From Chloroflexota bacterium (GTDB lineage Bacteria; Chloroflexota; UBA11872; VXNJ01): a DNA stretch of 64,000 nt. Below, one piece after another: positions 9,576 to 18,703 of this stretch. Both the position numbers and the translations under genes were made by a program. The DNA lies in assembly GCA_009840625.1 (NCBI GenBank), contig VXNJ01000001.1:310001-374000 (forward strand), written 5' to 3'. The number at the start of each line of letters is the position of its first letter. The stretch's first letter is position 1. The notes beneath the pieces are model-generated. The model ran no database searches and was not told the origin of the DNA. It was given only the letters and a program-made list of their open reading frames with translations.

Positions 9576-10949
9576 ATGCGGGCGTTCAGTAGCAAGCACA
9601 TTCGGAAGGGCCGTCTGGCGTTGGCGGCGTTTGCCGGGGTCGCGTTACTGGCGGCGCTGCCGGTCGCGGTCGCAGCCGCCGTCGACACCGAGACCGAATT
9701 CGTCCTGAACACCTTCTCCTTCCTGATCTGGGGCGCGCTGGTGATGTGGATGTGCGCCGGCTTCACGATGCTCGAATCGGGGTCGGTCAGGACCAAGAAC
9801 GCCGCAATGATCTGCCTGAAGAACATCGGCATCTACTCCATCGCCGGCCTCTCCTACTACTTCATCGGATACAACCTCATGTACGTCGACGTCGTCGACG
9901 TGATCGGCTCGTTCAAGCTGACGTACGGTCCTTCGGCCGACGAGCTGGCGCTGCTGGCCGGCGAAGCCGATGCCCTGGCGGGCGTGGTCGAGAACGGCTA
10001 CTCGCGGATGTCGGACTGGTTCTTCCAGATGGTGTTCGTGGCGACCGCCGCCTCGATCGTCTCCGGCGCGCTGGCTGAACGGGTGAAGATGTGGTCGTTC
10101 TTCGTGTTCACGCTGCTGCTGACCGCTGTCGTTTACCCGATCGTGGGCGCCTGGACCTGGGGCGAGGGCTGGCTTTATCAACTCGGCTTCACCGATTTCG
10201 CGGGCTCCACGATCGTGCACAGCACCGGCGGTTGGGCGGCCCTGGCGGGGGTGATCATCGTCGGTCCCCGGCTGGGCCGATTCCGCCGCGACGGCACGGT
10301 GCGCAACGCCCCGCCGTCGAACATCCTCAACGTGACCCTGGGCGTCTTCATCCTCTGGCTCGGCTGGTTCGGGTTCAACGGCGGCTCGCAGCTGGCCCTG
10401 GGCGGGGCCGTGGACGCGGTGGCGATGAGCCAAATCATCGTCAATACCAATCTGGCGGCGGCGGCCGGGGTTATGGCGGCACTGGCCGTCTCGCGCCTGG
10501 TGTTTGGCCGGATCGACCTCTTCGCGGGCCTCAATGGCGCGATCGCCGGGTTGGTCTCGATCACCGCCGGACCGGACCTTGCCGAGCCTTACTGGGCGGT
10601 TTTGATCGGAGTAATCGGCGCTCTGATCTGCACCGGCGGGTTGAAGCTGCTCGAGGTGGTGAAGCTCGACGACGTCGTAGGCGCGATCCCGGCCCACCTC
10701 TTCGCCGGGGTGTGGGGGACCATAGCGGTGGCGATCTTCGGGACCGGCGACATCCTGGCCCAGCTGGCCGGCGTGGCTTCGATCGGGGCGTTCGTCTTCC
10801 TGGCCTCGCTGGCGATCTGGAAGATCCTGTCGTTGACCATCGGTGCGAGAGTCTCGCGGGACGTCGAGCAGATCGGCCAGGACAGCGGCGAGTTGGGCAT
10901 GGAGGCCTACCCCGAATTCGTGCTCATGCCTGAAAACTTCGACGAATAA
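9576..10949 (+). CDS. amt: Ammonium transporter, Amt/MEP family
   Basis: A 457-residue polytopic membrane protein. An N-terminal signal-like helix (about 10-33, ending AVAAAVD) precedes the usual eleven transmembrane helices. The twin pore histidines are visible in IVHSTGGWAAL (about residue 213) and IPAHLFAGVWGT (about 373), and SGALAERVKMWSF is a strong family signature. The ATG at 9576 has GAGAGGG 7 bases upstream; a TTG two codons earlier is less well placed. The cytoplasmic C-terminal tail (about 30 residues) is short. No glnK/PII gene adjoins it, unlike the usual amtB-glnK pairing. It moves ammonium across the cytoplasmic membrane. Confidence 0.95.
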   Translation: MRAFSSKHIRKGRLALAAFAGVALLAALPVAVAAAVDTETEFVLNTFSFLIWGALVMWMCAGFTMLESGSVRTKNAAMICLKNIGIYSIAGLSYYFIGYNLMYVDVVDVIGSFKLTYGPSADELALLAGEADALAGVVENGYSRMSDWFFQMVFVATAASIVSGALAERVKMWSFFVFTLLLTAVVYPIVGAWTWGEGWLYQLGFTDFAGSTIVHSTGGWAALAGVIIVGPRLGRFRRDGTVRNAPPSNILNVTLGVFILWLGWFGFNGGSQLALGGAVDAVAMSQIIVNTNLAAAAGVMAALAVSRLVFGRIDLFAGLNGAIAGLVSITAGPDLAEPYWAVLIGVIGALICTGGLKLLEVVKLDDVVGAIPAHLFAGVWGTIAVAIFGTGDILAQLAGVASIGAFVFLASLAIWKILSLTIGARVSRDVEQIGQDSGELGMEAYPEFVLMPENFDE

Positions 10950-11087
10950 CCGGGCCGCGGACGTTGCGCTCCGAGGGGCCAGCCCTGTCGGGGTGCGTAC
11001 CCCCAGACGGGGCAACCTGGTCCTGGAGGCTGGCGGGCGCTACGCTCGGTTTGACTGAGGGAAGTCCCATAGGCGAAAGGATGCGCA

Positions 11088-11474
11088 ATGCCCTCCGAGT
11101 TGTACGAACGGGGACTGCCGGTTCGACGAGAGGTTCTCGGCCGCGAGTACGTGGACCGCTCGATCGCCGAGGCGGATGAATTCCTGCGGCCCCTGCAGGA
11201 ACAGATAACCGAACACGCATGGGGCACGATCTGGACCCGACCGGGGCTGACGCGGAGGGATCGCAGCCTGCTGAACGTGGGAATGCTCACGGCCTTGAAT
11301 CGGCCGCATGAACTCCGGCTGCACGCGCGCGGGGCGCTGAACAACGGCGTAACCCGCGACGAATTGCGCGAAATCATGCTGCAGGTCGCCGTTTACTGCG
11401 GGGCCCCAGCGGCGCTGGACGGCACCCGGGTCATCCGCGAGGTCCTGGCCGAAGCAGACTCCCGAGCCGGCTAG
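11088..11474 (+). CDS. Carboxymuconolactone decarboxylase-family protein (PcaC-like)
   Basis: A 128-residue protein with the signature of the CMD family: HAWGTIWTRPGL (about 45), then RDRSLLNVGMLTALNR (about 57-72) and a C-terminal LQVAVYCGAPAALDG. It lacks the CxxC-x-x-H redox motif of AhpD-type members, so it groups with 4-carboxymuconolactone decarboxylases, which act in the beta-ketoadipate pathway. AAAGGA lies 7 bases before the ATG. No other protocatechuate genes are nearby, so the substrate may be another lactone or beta-keto acid from the surrounding sugar-acid catabolism. Confidence 0.83.
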   Translation: MPSELYERGLPVRREVLGREYVDRSIAEADEFLRPLQEQITEHAWGTIWTRPGLTRRDRSLLNVGMLTALNRPHELRLHARGALNNGVTRDELREIMLQVAVYCGAPAALDGTRVIREVLAEADSRAG

Positions 11475-11561
11475 GTTCGGAATGGCCAAGAATATTCAGG
11501 GGCGTCGCGGCCCGGATTCCCGACGCCGCGGCACCATCGGAGCGTTGGGAAGGGGAGCAAA

Positions 11562-12557
11562 GTGATCAGGATCGCACAATTCGGGGCCGGCCGCATCGGA
11601 CAGGTGCACGGGCCCAATCTGGCCGCCAGCTCGAGGTTCGAGTTGGTCGGGGTCTCCGACCCGGTCCAGGCGCCCGCCGACGCGTTGGCCGCAGACCTGG
11701 GTTGTTCGGTGGTGACCCCGGAGGAGATATTCGCCGACGATTCGATCGAGGCGGTGCTGATCGCCTCGTCGACCGATACCCACGCCGAGCTGATCGAGGC
11801 CGCGGTCCGCGCCGGCAAGGCCGCGTTCTGTGAAAAACCGATTCATCTCGATTCGGGCCGCGCGCGCGAGTGCCTGGAAGTGGTTAATGAGCACTCTGGG
11901 CGCCTGGCGATGGGATTCAACCGCCGCTACGACCCGAACTTTGCCGAACTGAAAGCCAAACTCGACGCCGGCCGGATCGGCACGACCGAGATGGTCAGCA
12001 TCATCAGTCACGACGCCGAACCGCCCTGGCCCGAATACGTCAAGGTGTCGGGCGGGCTGTATCGCGACATGATGATTCACGACTTCGACATCGCCCGCTG
12101 GCTGCTCGGCGAGGAACCGATCCAGGTCTACGCCAGCGGATCGGTCCTGATCGATCCGGCGATTGGCGAAGCCGGCGACGTCGATTCGGCGATGGTGATC
12201 ATGCGCACCGCCAGCGGCAAGCTGTGCCACATCAACTGCTCACGGCGCAACGCCGGCGGCTACGACCAGCGGGTCGAGGTGCACGGATCAGACGGAAAAC
12301 TGCTGTTGGACAACGTGTCCTCCAACACCGTAAGCGTCGCCGGCGCCGGCGACACGCGGGTCGATCCACCGCCGAATTTCTTTGTCGAGCGCTACGCCGA
12401 CTCCTACCGACTGGAGCTGGACGAATTCGCCGACGGCATCGAAAGCGGCGACTTCAAGTCGCCAACCGGGGCCGACGGGCTCAACGCGCTGCTGCTGGCC
12501 GACGCGGCCACGACCTCAAGCCAAACCGGCCAACCCGTGGCGGTGCAACTGGTCTGA
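11562..12557 (+). CDS. iolG: Inositol 2-dehydrogenase-like Gfo/Idh/MocA enzyme
   Basis: A 331-residue dehydrogenase starting at GTG with AAGGGGAG upstream. GAGRIGQVH (about 8-16) is the NAD-binding loop, FCEKPIHLD (about 88) carries the catalytic Lys, GFNRRYDPNF (about 119) and GGLYRDMMIHDFDIARWLLG (about 164-183) carry the Asp and His of the active site. These blocks match myo-inositol and scyllo-inositol dehydrogenases (IolG), which oxidise myo-inositol to 2-keto-myo-inositol with NAD. iolD and an iolE-like gene lie 4-7 kb downstream, supporting the assignment, although they are not contiguous. Exact isomer preference is open. Confidence 0.85.
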   Translation: MIRIAQFGAGRIGQVHGPNLAASSRFELVGVSDPVQAPADALAADLGCSVVTPEEIFADDSIEAVLIASSTDTHAELIEAAVRAGKAAFCEKPIHLDSGRARECLEVVNEHSGRLAMGFNRRYDPNFAELKAKLDAGRIGTTEMVSIISHDAEPPWPEYVKVSGGLYRDMMIHDFDIARWLLGEEPIQVYASGSVLIDPAIGEAGDVDSAMVIMRTASGKLCHINCSRRNAGGYDQRVEVHGSDGKLLLDNVSSNTVSVAGAGDTRVDPPPNFFVERYADSYRLELDEFADGIESGDFKSPTGADGLNALLLADAATTSSQTGQPVAVQLV

Positions 12558-12609
12558 CCGGGACCTGTTCGAAGAAACCGCCGTCCGGGCGGTCCGACCC
12601 GCAGCCGGT

Positions 12610-14049
12610 TCAGTGGGCGGGCCTGCCGGCCTCGTCCTTCTCCCGGGGCACGTAATCGCCGGTTTCGATATACCAGCGCGCGATCCGGTCGGTTAGCTCG
12701 CGGACGATCGCGGCATGATCCGGGTCCCGGGCCAGGTTGACCATCTCCCGCGGATCGGCCTCCAGGTCGTATAGCTCGTCCAGGTCGGATAGCCGCATTA
12801 CGAACTTCCACTTGCCGGAGCGGACCATCACCGATTTGCAGACTGAGGCGCGGTTCTCGGTCTGAATCGCCGCTTTCTGGTGATAGCAGAGCAGGCTGGA
12901 GTACTTGCTGGTTATCTCGAGGGCCTGGGTCTCGTGCGGGAGGTGACCGCCTTCGCAATAGACCGCTTCCTTGTGCCAGTTGCGCTCGCCCGCCAGCAGC
13001 GGCATAAGGCTCAGACCGAAATGGTCGTGGCCCGACTCGATCCCGGCCAGGTCCTGCAGCGTGGCGGTCAGGTCGACCGCTTCGGCGAGCTGGTCGAACT
13101 GCTGACCGCCGGCGACACCCGGCGCCTTGATCGCAAAGGGAATGTTGGCGAGCGGGTCCTCGAACCCGGAGGGCCATTTCTCGGTCAATTGCCAGTCACC
13201 GCAGTAGTCACCGTGATCGGAGAGGTATACGATCGCGGTCTCGTCGTACACCCCGGCCCCGCGCAGGGCCCCGCAGACCTCGCCGAACTGGTCGTCGATG
13301 CGCGAGCACATGCCGTAGTAGACGGCCACGATTTCCCGCAACTCTTCCTCGGAGAGTTCGGCCACTCCGTAGCGCTCGGCAATCTCGCGATGGTAAATCG
13401 GACTGCCCCCGTCGCGGGCCGGGCGCGGCAGCGGGACCGCGTCGCGGTCGTACATGGAGTAGTACGGCTCTTCCACCCAGTAGGGCGGGTGCGGGAAGAA
13501 GAGGGTGATCACCAGGCAGAACGGCTCGGGCGGATTCGAACCTAGGAATTCCAGGGCCCCGTCCACCCAGTCGCGGTCGAAATCGCGCGCCAGGTCGGCG
13601 GGTCGCTCCCCGTAATAGAGCGTGTAGCGATAGCGCTCGTCCAGCCAATCGGGGGGATTCATCAGGTTATGGCGCTCGACGCCGAGCGGAGAGAGCGTCC
13701 GCGAGGAAATGCTCGATTCGACCGCGTCATCGGCCAGCAGGTGGTTTTTGCCGGTCAGGTGGACGTGGTAGCCGGCCTGCTTCAGCTCCCGCAGGACGTT
13801 GGGTTCGTGTTCCTGGAGGAGGTACCAGAGCGATCGGTGGCCGCGATTGTGCGGGTACTGCCCGGTAAACATCGCGCAGCGCGAGGGGGTGCAGACGGTG
13901 TTGTTTACGTAGAAGTTAGAAAACACCGCCCCTTCCTCTGCCAGGGCGTCGAAGTGGGGCATCGCCAGCAGGCGGTTGCCGCTGTGGGACGTGCAGTCCC
14001 AGCGCATCTGGTCGGGCATGAAGATGACGATGTTGGGGGGTTTGGACAT
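12610..14049 (-). CDS. Formylglycine-dependent sulfatase (type I)
   Basis: A 479-residue alkaline phosphatase-superfamily sulfatase. The N-terminal metal site reads IVIFMPDQMRWD (about 7-18), and the activation motif CTPSR (about 52-56) is the CxPSR that is converted to formylglycine. LSDHGDYCGDW near residue 283 supplies further metal ligands. No signal peptide is visible, so it is probably cytoplasmic, as for choline sulfatase-type enzymes. It releases sulfate from an organic ester. The position beside iolG and the cupin/RraA genes suggests a sulfated cyclitol or sugar as substrate, which is an inference. A formylglycine-generating enzyme is not in the window. It converges with iolG, 52 bases between the two stops. 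Confidence 0.92.
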   Translation of the reverse strand: MSKPPNIVIFMPDQMRWDCTSHSGNRLLAMPHFDALAEEGAVFSNFYVNNTVCTPSRCAMFTGQYPHNRGHRSLWYLLQEHEPNVLRELKQAGYHVHLTGKNHLLADDAVESSISSRTLSPLGVERHNLMNPPDWLDERYRYTLYYGERPADLARDFDRDWVDGALEFLGSNPPEPFCLVITLFFPHPPYWVEEPYYSMYDRDAVPLPRPARDGGSPIYHREIAERYGVAELSEEELREIVAVYYGMCSRIDDQFGEVCGALRGAGVYDETAIVYLSDHGDYCGDWQLTEKWPSGFEDPLANIPFAIKAPGVAGGQQFDQLAEAVDLTATLQDLAGIESGHDHFGLSLMPLLAGERNWHKEAVYCEGGHLPHETQALEITSKYSSLLCYHQKAAIQTENRASVCKSVMVRSGKWKFVMRLSDLDELYDLEADPREMVNLARDPDHAAIVRELTDRIARWYIETGDYVPREKDEAGRPAH

Positions 14050-14088
14050 GGATTCGGCTCTGGTCCGTGAATGATTCAGCGAGGGCGG

Positions 14089-14502
14089 CTAGGAATTGGC
14101 CGCTATCGAACGGTCGCGGGCGGAGAGGTGCGGTATGACCTCACCGGTGGCAACTATCTTGCGCACCACCTCGATTTCGCCGTAGAACCAGAGAATCGTC
14201 AGGTCCCCCTCCCCGGTGTTCTCGAAGTAGTGCGGCACCTCGGCCGGTATCCAGGTGGTCGAGACCGCCTTTACCGGAAAGACCTCGCCGTCGATGATCG
14301 CGTTGCCTTGCCCGCCGATCACGACCACTATTTCTTCGACGTTGTGGGTGTGCTCGACGATTACCGTCCCGGGCGGGAAAACACTCATTCCGGAGACCAG
14401 CTGTTCCGCGCCGGTCCACTCGCCGAAAAAGGGATAGGACTTTATTCCGCCGCCACGCGAAATGGGCTCCATTGAATCGACTGAAAGTACTTTGGCGCGC
14501 AT
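14089..14502 (-). CDS. Small cupin-domain protein, paralogue of the one at 1747
   Basis: A 137-residue cupin, the same length as the protein at 1747-2160 and recognisably homologous along its whole length (shared PFFGEW, HNVEE and VSTTWIPA blocks). The metal ligands are in HTHNVEE (about 51-57) and VPHYF (about 90). The start ATG at 14502 has AGGAAG 9 bases upstream. A stronger-looking GGAGGAA precedes an ATG 19 bases earlier, but that ATG is out of frame. The gene follows the sulfatase in sense (39 bases upstream of its start) and is divergent from the second RraA copy. Confidence 0.85.
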   Translation of the reverse strand: MRAKVLSVDSMEPISRGGGIKSYPFFGEWTGAEQLVSGMSVFPPGTVIVEHTHNVEEIVVVIGGQGNAIIDGEVFPVKAVSTTWIPAEVPHYFENTGEGDLTILWFYGEIEVVRKIVATGEVIPHLSARDRSIAANS

Positions 14503-14658
14503 TTGTTCCGGCTTCCTGCATAGATTCCTCCGTATTTTGTGATCGCAACCCTTCCGGCCGCCGCGTTGCGGGCAAACTAATCCTTGGGCGCGATGCGCGC
14601 TACCTGAAAGCAGCCGTTGCCAGTTGCGGCACCCCAGCCGAGGGGGAGAAAGCAGACC

Positions 14659-15378
14659 ATGAATCGCAGCGACCAGGACCTTGCCCGCCAATTGGCCAAG
14701 GTCACCCCAGCCACCGCGACCCACCTGCTGGAGCAGAAGGGGATTTCCAACACCTACATGGCGGGGCTGCAGGCGGTGGTGCCGGTCAGCGGCGTCATCG
14801 TGGGCCGCGCCCGAACGCTGCGCCAGATTCCGATGCGCGAAGACGTTCACAAGGCCATGGTCGCGGCCGGCAGCAACCCGCAACGGCTGGTCTCCGACAA
14901 CATTTCCGAGGGCGACTTCCTGGTAATTGATTCGGGCGGCGAAGTTACCGCCGGTTCGATCGGCGACATCATCTCGGCGCGGATAAAGGCCCAGGGCGGG
15001 GTCGGGGTCATTTCCGACGGCGGCCTGCGCGACGGAGTCCAGATCCGCGAGTTGGTCGGCCTGCCGTGCTTTGTCAAGGGCATTCACGGAGCCGCTTCGC
15101 AGCGATCGTTCATGGCGATTGACTACGATCAGCCGGTCCGCTGCTGCGGCACCAGCGTCTTTCCCGGGGACTGGATCCTCGCCGACGGCGACGGCGCGGT
15201 GGTGATCCCGCCGTCGCTGGCGGCCGAAATCGCGGCCGAAGGGAGCGCGATCGAGCACAAAGAGACGTTCATCCGCGAAAGGGTGCTCGAACACGGCTAT
15301 CCGCTCTCGGAGGCCTATCCGCCCAACGAAAAGACCCTGGCCGAATACGAGCAGTGGAAGCTCGCCAATCCGCAGTAA
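14659..15378 (+). CDS. RraA/HMG-aldolase-family protein (copy 2)
   Basis: A 239-residue protein of the same family as 7684-8352 but only distantly similar to it. GGVGVISDGGLRDGVQI (about 113-129) contains the conserved Arg-Asp, and ILADGDGAVVIP (about 174) the following strand. A C-terminal tail of about 35 residues with HGYPLSEAYPPNEKTLAEYE is typical of the dimethylmenaquinone methyltransferase-like annotation often given to sugar-acid-linked members. The ATG at 14659 is preceded by GAGGGGGAG at a slightly long distance. It is divergent from the cupin (156 bases between the starts). A role in aldol cleavage or decarboxylation of a keto acid is likely from context. Confidence 0.82.
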   Translation: MNRSDQDLARQLAKVTPATATHLLEQKGISNTYMAGLQAVVPVSGVIVGRARTLRQIPMREDVHKAMVAAGSNPQRLVSDNISEGDFLVIDSGGEVTAGSIGDIISARIKAQGGVGVISDGGLRDGVQIRELVGLPCFVKGIHGAASQRSFMAIDYDQPVRCCGTSVFPGDWILADGDGAVVIPPSLAAEIAAEGSAIEHKETFIRERVLEHGYPLSEAYPPNEKTLAEYEQWKLANPQ

Positions 15379-15445
15379 CGGAGATCAAACCCGGAGGAAA
15401 CAGCCACCACCGCTAGTACGCTGAGGCGCGCCGGGCGCGTCACAG

Positions 15446-15474
15446 TTGCACATATGGTGGTCGTCGGGTATTAT
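15446..15474 (+). promoter_or_regulatory. Sigma-70-type promoter for the dehydrogenase at 15541
   Basis: TTGCAC at 15446-15451 and TATTAT at 15469-15474 are separated by exactly 17 bases. This is one of the best vegetative promoter matches in the window and lies 66 bases before the next start codon, between two same-strand genes. It may also drive iolD. Confidence 0.55.
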
Positions 15475-15540
15475 TCGCCCTAATTGGGTGCGGGCGGCGG
15501 CGTCAGTGCCATACTGGCGGCTGTGGCGAGGCGGCCGAAT

Positions 15541-16713
15541 ATGGCTACCAAGCGGATTTCCATCGGAATCATCGGGACCGGCTGGATGGGTTCGGTCCAC
15601 TGCCGCGCCTATCGGGAGGTCCGGGAGCGGTTTCCCGAAAGCGGGATATCGGCGGACCTTGTGGCGTGCGCCGACAACCTGCCCGGACGCGCCGCGGCCG
15701 AGGCGCAGCGGCTCGGCATCCCGCGCTCGACCGAGGATTGGCGGGAGCTGCTGGACGATCCCTCCATCGACGCGGTCAGCATTGCCACCCGCAATGACTC
15801 CCATGCCGAAATAGCAATCGCCGCGGCCGAGGCCGGGAAGCACATCTTCTGCGAGAAACCGGTCGGGCGCACGCCCGAAGAGACCGCCGCGATCGCCGCT
15901 GCCGCGCGGCGCAGCGGCGTGGTCACGTTCGTGGGTTTCTGCTACCGCTGGGTGCCGGTCGTCAGCTACGCCGCCCAGCTCGCCGCCAGCGGCAGGCTGG
16001 GTCGGATCCTGCACTACCGCGGAGTCTTCTTCGCCGCCTACGGGGCGCCGCCGCAGGGATTTCGGACCTGGCGCTACGTTTTCGAACAGTCCGGATACGG
16101 GGTGCTGGGCGACCTGATGACGCACGTCGTTGACATGGCGACCCTGCTGGCTGGTCCGGTAAGCGAAGTCTCCTCGCAGAAGCAGCACGTATACGAACAG
16201 CGGCCGGAACCGAGACTGGGGGTCGACCACTACGCTCTTGGGTCGGACTCCGATCCAATGTTGCCCGTCGACAACGAGGACTCGGTTTATGCCCAGGCGC
16301 GGCTCGAGTCGGGGGCGACGGCGACTTTCGAGGCCTCCCGGGTGATGCAGACGCCGGCGAACGAATTCGGTTTCACCATCTACGGCACCGAAGGCGTCGC
16401 ATCCTGGCAATTCAACCTGCTCAACAAGCTACAGCTCTACATCGCCGGCGAGGAACCCGAGCGTATCGGGCTCACTACCGTGTTCGCCGGCCGGCACCAT
16501 CCCAACCACGCGCGCTTTTCGGCCGATCTGGGCGGTGGGATCGACTACGAAGCCCTGCAGGTGATTGGCGCCCACCAGTTCCTGAGCGCGATCGCGGCCG
16601 GCAAATCCGAGGCCCCCGACTTCGAGTCGACCCTGCAAGTGGCGCGCGTGAACGCGGCGATGGCCCGATCCTGGGATTCGGGACGCTGGGAGCAGGTGGC
16701 CGCGATTCCCTGA
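15541..16713 (+). CDS. Gfo/Idh/MocA-family oxidoreductase (third copy)
   Basis: A 390-residue dehydrogenase starting MATKRISIGIIGTGWMG. The frame is open 19 codons further upstream, but that would place the start on the promoter. GTGWMGSVH (about 11-19) binds the dinucleotide and FCEKPVGRT (about 103) holds the catalytic Lys. The active-site region reads YGVLGDLMTHVVDMATLL (about 186-203). It is larger than the other two because of an expanded C-terminal domain (about 220-360). It lies 72 bases upstream of iolD on the same strand, so oxidation of an inositol-like or inosose-like compound is plausible. Confidence 0.87.
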   Translation: MATKRISIGIIGTGWMGSVHCRAYREVRERFPESGISADLVACADNLPGRAAAEAQRLGIPRSTEDWRELLDDPSIDAVSIATRNDSHAEIAIAAAEAGKHIFCEKPVGRTPEETAAIAAAARRSGVVTFVGFCYRWVPVVSYAAQLAASGRLGRILHYRGVFFAAYGAPPQGFRTWRYVFEQSGYGVLGDLMTHVVDMATLLAGPVSEVSSQKQHVYEQRPEPRLGVDHYALGSDSDPMLPVDNEDSVYAQARLESGATATFEASRVMQTPANEFGFTIYGTEGVASWQFNLLNKLQLYIAGEEPERIGLTTVFAGRHHPNHARFSADLGGGIDYEALQVIGAHQFLSAIAAGKSEAPDFESTLQVARVNAAMARSWDSGRWEQVAAIP

Positions 16714-16785
16714 GTCCGGTTGGCGGCCGGCCAATCGAAATAATGAACTAACGGCCGAGATGGCCGACGGGGGATTTGCGCAACC

Positions 16786-18684
16786 ATGTACACGACCTAC
16801 GACTCGCACGAGACCGTGCGCCTGACCATGGCGCAGGCGCTGGTGCGCTTCATCAACGCCCAGCACTCCGAATTCGACGGCGTGCGGCAGCGGTTCATCC
16901 AGGGAATCTGGGGGATCTTCGGACACGGGAACGTCTCGGGCCTGAGCCAGGCGATCCACGAATACGGCGGACCGGGACTGCCCTATCACCAGCCGTTCAA
17001 CGAACAGGCCCAAGTGCACGCCGCGGCCGGATTCGCCAAGGCCAAGCGGCGCCTGGCGACGATGGCCTGCACGACCTCGATCGGACCGGGCGCGACCAAC
17101 ATGATCACCGGCGCGGCCACCGCCACGATCGATCGGATCCCGGTCCTGCTGCTCCCCTCGGACTACTTCGCCACCCGCCACCAGGGCCAAATCCTGCAGG
17201 ATATCGAGCATCCGGTAAACCAGGACTACTCGGTGACCGACTGCTTCCGGCCGGCGGTCCGGTTTTTCGACCGGATCACCCGTCCCGAACAGCTGCTGTT
17301 CTCGCTGCCAGAAGCCTTCCGGGTCCTGACCGATCCGGCCGAAACCGGGGCAGTCTGCCTGGCGCTGTGCCAGGACATCCAGAACTGGGCATTTGACTAC
17401 CCAACCAATTTTTTCCGCGAAAACACCTGGCTGATCGAGCGAAGGCCACCCACAAGGGTCGCGATCGAACGCGCCGCCGAACTGCTCGCTGCCGCACGCG
17501 CGCCGTTGATCATCGCCGGCGGGGGCGTTCGCTATTCGAACGCCGAGGAATCGCTGACCGGATTCGCAGAGCGCTTCGGGGTGCCGGTTGCCGAGACCTA
17601 TGCCGGACGCAGCGTGATCTCCCGCGACAGCGAGCTGCTGCTGGGCGGGATCGGGATGAACGGTACCCGCGCCGCGGCGCACGCGGCCGAGAACGCCGAC
17701 CTGGTAATCTGCGTCGGCACCCGGCTCGCCGACTACACCACCGGATCCAATTCCATCTTCCAGAACCCCGACGTCGGGTTCATTTCCATCAACGTCAGCC
17801 CCCGCGATTCGATCAAGCTGGGCGCCCATCCGGTCGTCGCCGACGCCGTCCTCGCCCTGGAACAGTTAGGAGCCGCCGCCGCCGATCGCGGCGTATCTCC
17901 CAACCCGGATTGGCTGGAAGCGGTCGGCAACGCCCGGCGCAGCTGGCGCGCCGAGATCGCCGAAGTGCAGGTCCCCGCGGCCGGCAAGCCCCTGACCCAT
18001 CCGCAGTTGATCGGTGTCCTGAACCGGCACGCCCGGGCCGGAGACATCATGATCGCCGCGGCCGGCACGCCGGTCGGGGAAATGTGCAAGCTTTGGGACG
18101 GCACCGGCGGACGGACGGCCATGCTCGAATTCGGCAATTCCTGCATGGGCTACGAGATACCGGCCGCGATCGGCGTGCGCAAGACCGATCCCCCAGGCGA
18201 AGTATTCGTCCACATTGGCGACGGGGGGTTCCTGATGCACCCGTCCGAGTTGATAACCGCCCTCCAGGAACGCGCCAAGATCACCGTGATCATCGTCCGC
18301 AATTTGGGCTTCCAGTCGATCAACGCCCATCAGCGGCGCACCGTGGGGCACAGCCTGGGCAACGAGTTCCGCTGGCGCGATCCCGAATCGAACACGCTTG
18401 AACTCGGCGATTTCGTCGAGATTCCGTTCGCCGAAATCGCCGCCGGCATGGGGGCGCGAAGCTGGTCGGTAGACAGCGCCGCCGATTTATCGGCCGCCCT
18501 GGAGGAAGCCCGTGGCCAGGCCGGCCCCTGTCTGATCGAAGTCGACGTCGACAAGTACACCACCGCGCCCTCGCCGGGGGTGTGGTGGGACGTCTACGCG
18601 GCCGAGGTGAGCAACGACCCGGTAGTGGTCAAGGTGTCGGAGGAAAGCCAGCGCGGACGCGCCCGCCAGCGCTACTACTGGTAA
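16786..18684 (+). CDS. iolD: 3D-(3,5/4)-trihydroxycyclohexane-1,2-dione acylhydrolase
   Basis: A 632-residue thiamine diphosphate-dependent enzyme of the acetolactate-synthase fold. The N-terminal half contains GIFGHGNVSGL and YHQPFNEQAQVHAAAGFAKA, both characteristic of IolD. The TPP-binding motif begins GDGGFLMHPSELITAL (about 479) and ends with RNLGFQSIN. Length matches the family (about 620-645). IolD opens the six-carbon ring of trihydroxycyclohexanedione to 5-deoxyglucuronate in inositol breakdown. The gene converges with the iolE-like gene, only 19 bases between stops. The other iol genes (iolB, iolC, iolJ, iolA) are not in the window. Confidence 0.93.
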   Translation: MYTTYDSHETVRLTMAQALVRFINAQHSEFDGVRQRFIQGIWGIFGHGNVSGLSQAIHEYGGPGLPYHQPFNEQAQVHAAAGFAKAKRRLATMACTTSIGPGATNMITGAATATIDRIPVLLLPSDYFATRHQGQILQDIEHPVNQDYSVTDCFRPAVRFFDRITRPEQLLFSLPEAFRVLTDPAETGAVCLALCQDIQNWAFDYPTNFFRENTWLIERRPPTRVAIERAAELLAAARAPLIIAGGGVRYSNAEESLTGFAERFGVPVAETYAGRSVISRDSELLLGGIGMNGTRAAAHAAENADLVICVGTRLADYTTGSNSIFQNPDVGFISINVSPRDSIKLGAHPVVADAVLALEQLGAAAADRGVSPNPDWLEAVGNARRSWRAEIAEVQVPAAGKPLTHPQLIGVLNRHARAGDIMIAAAGTPVGEMCKLWDGTGGRTAMLEFGNSCMGYEIPAAIGVRKTDPPGEVFVHIGDGGFLMHPSELITALQERAKITVIIVRNLGFQSINAHQRRTVGHSLGNEFRWRDPESNTLELGDFVEIPFAEIAAGMGARSWSVDSAADLSAALEEARGQAGPCLIEVDVDKYTTAPSPGVWWDVYAAEVSNDPVVVKVSEESQRGRARQRYYW

Positions 18685-18703
18685 ATCGCGGGCCGGATGA
18701 GGC

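Noticed and set aside
9645-11015. A 456-codon minus-strand frame opposite amt
   Set aside because: Shadow of the amt coding sequence with Arg/His/Asp-rich composition and no domain.
14503-14521. Stronger Shine-Dalgarno with ATG at 14521 upstream of the second cupin
   Set aside because: That ATG is out of frame with the cupin and its frame encodes an Arg-rich shadow.
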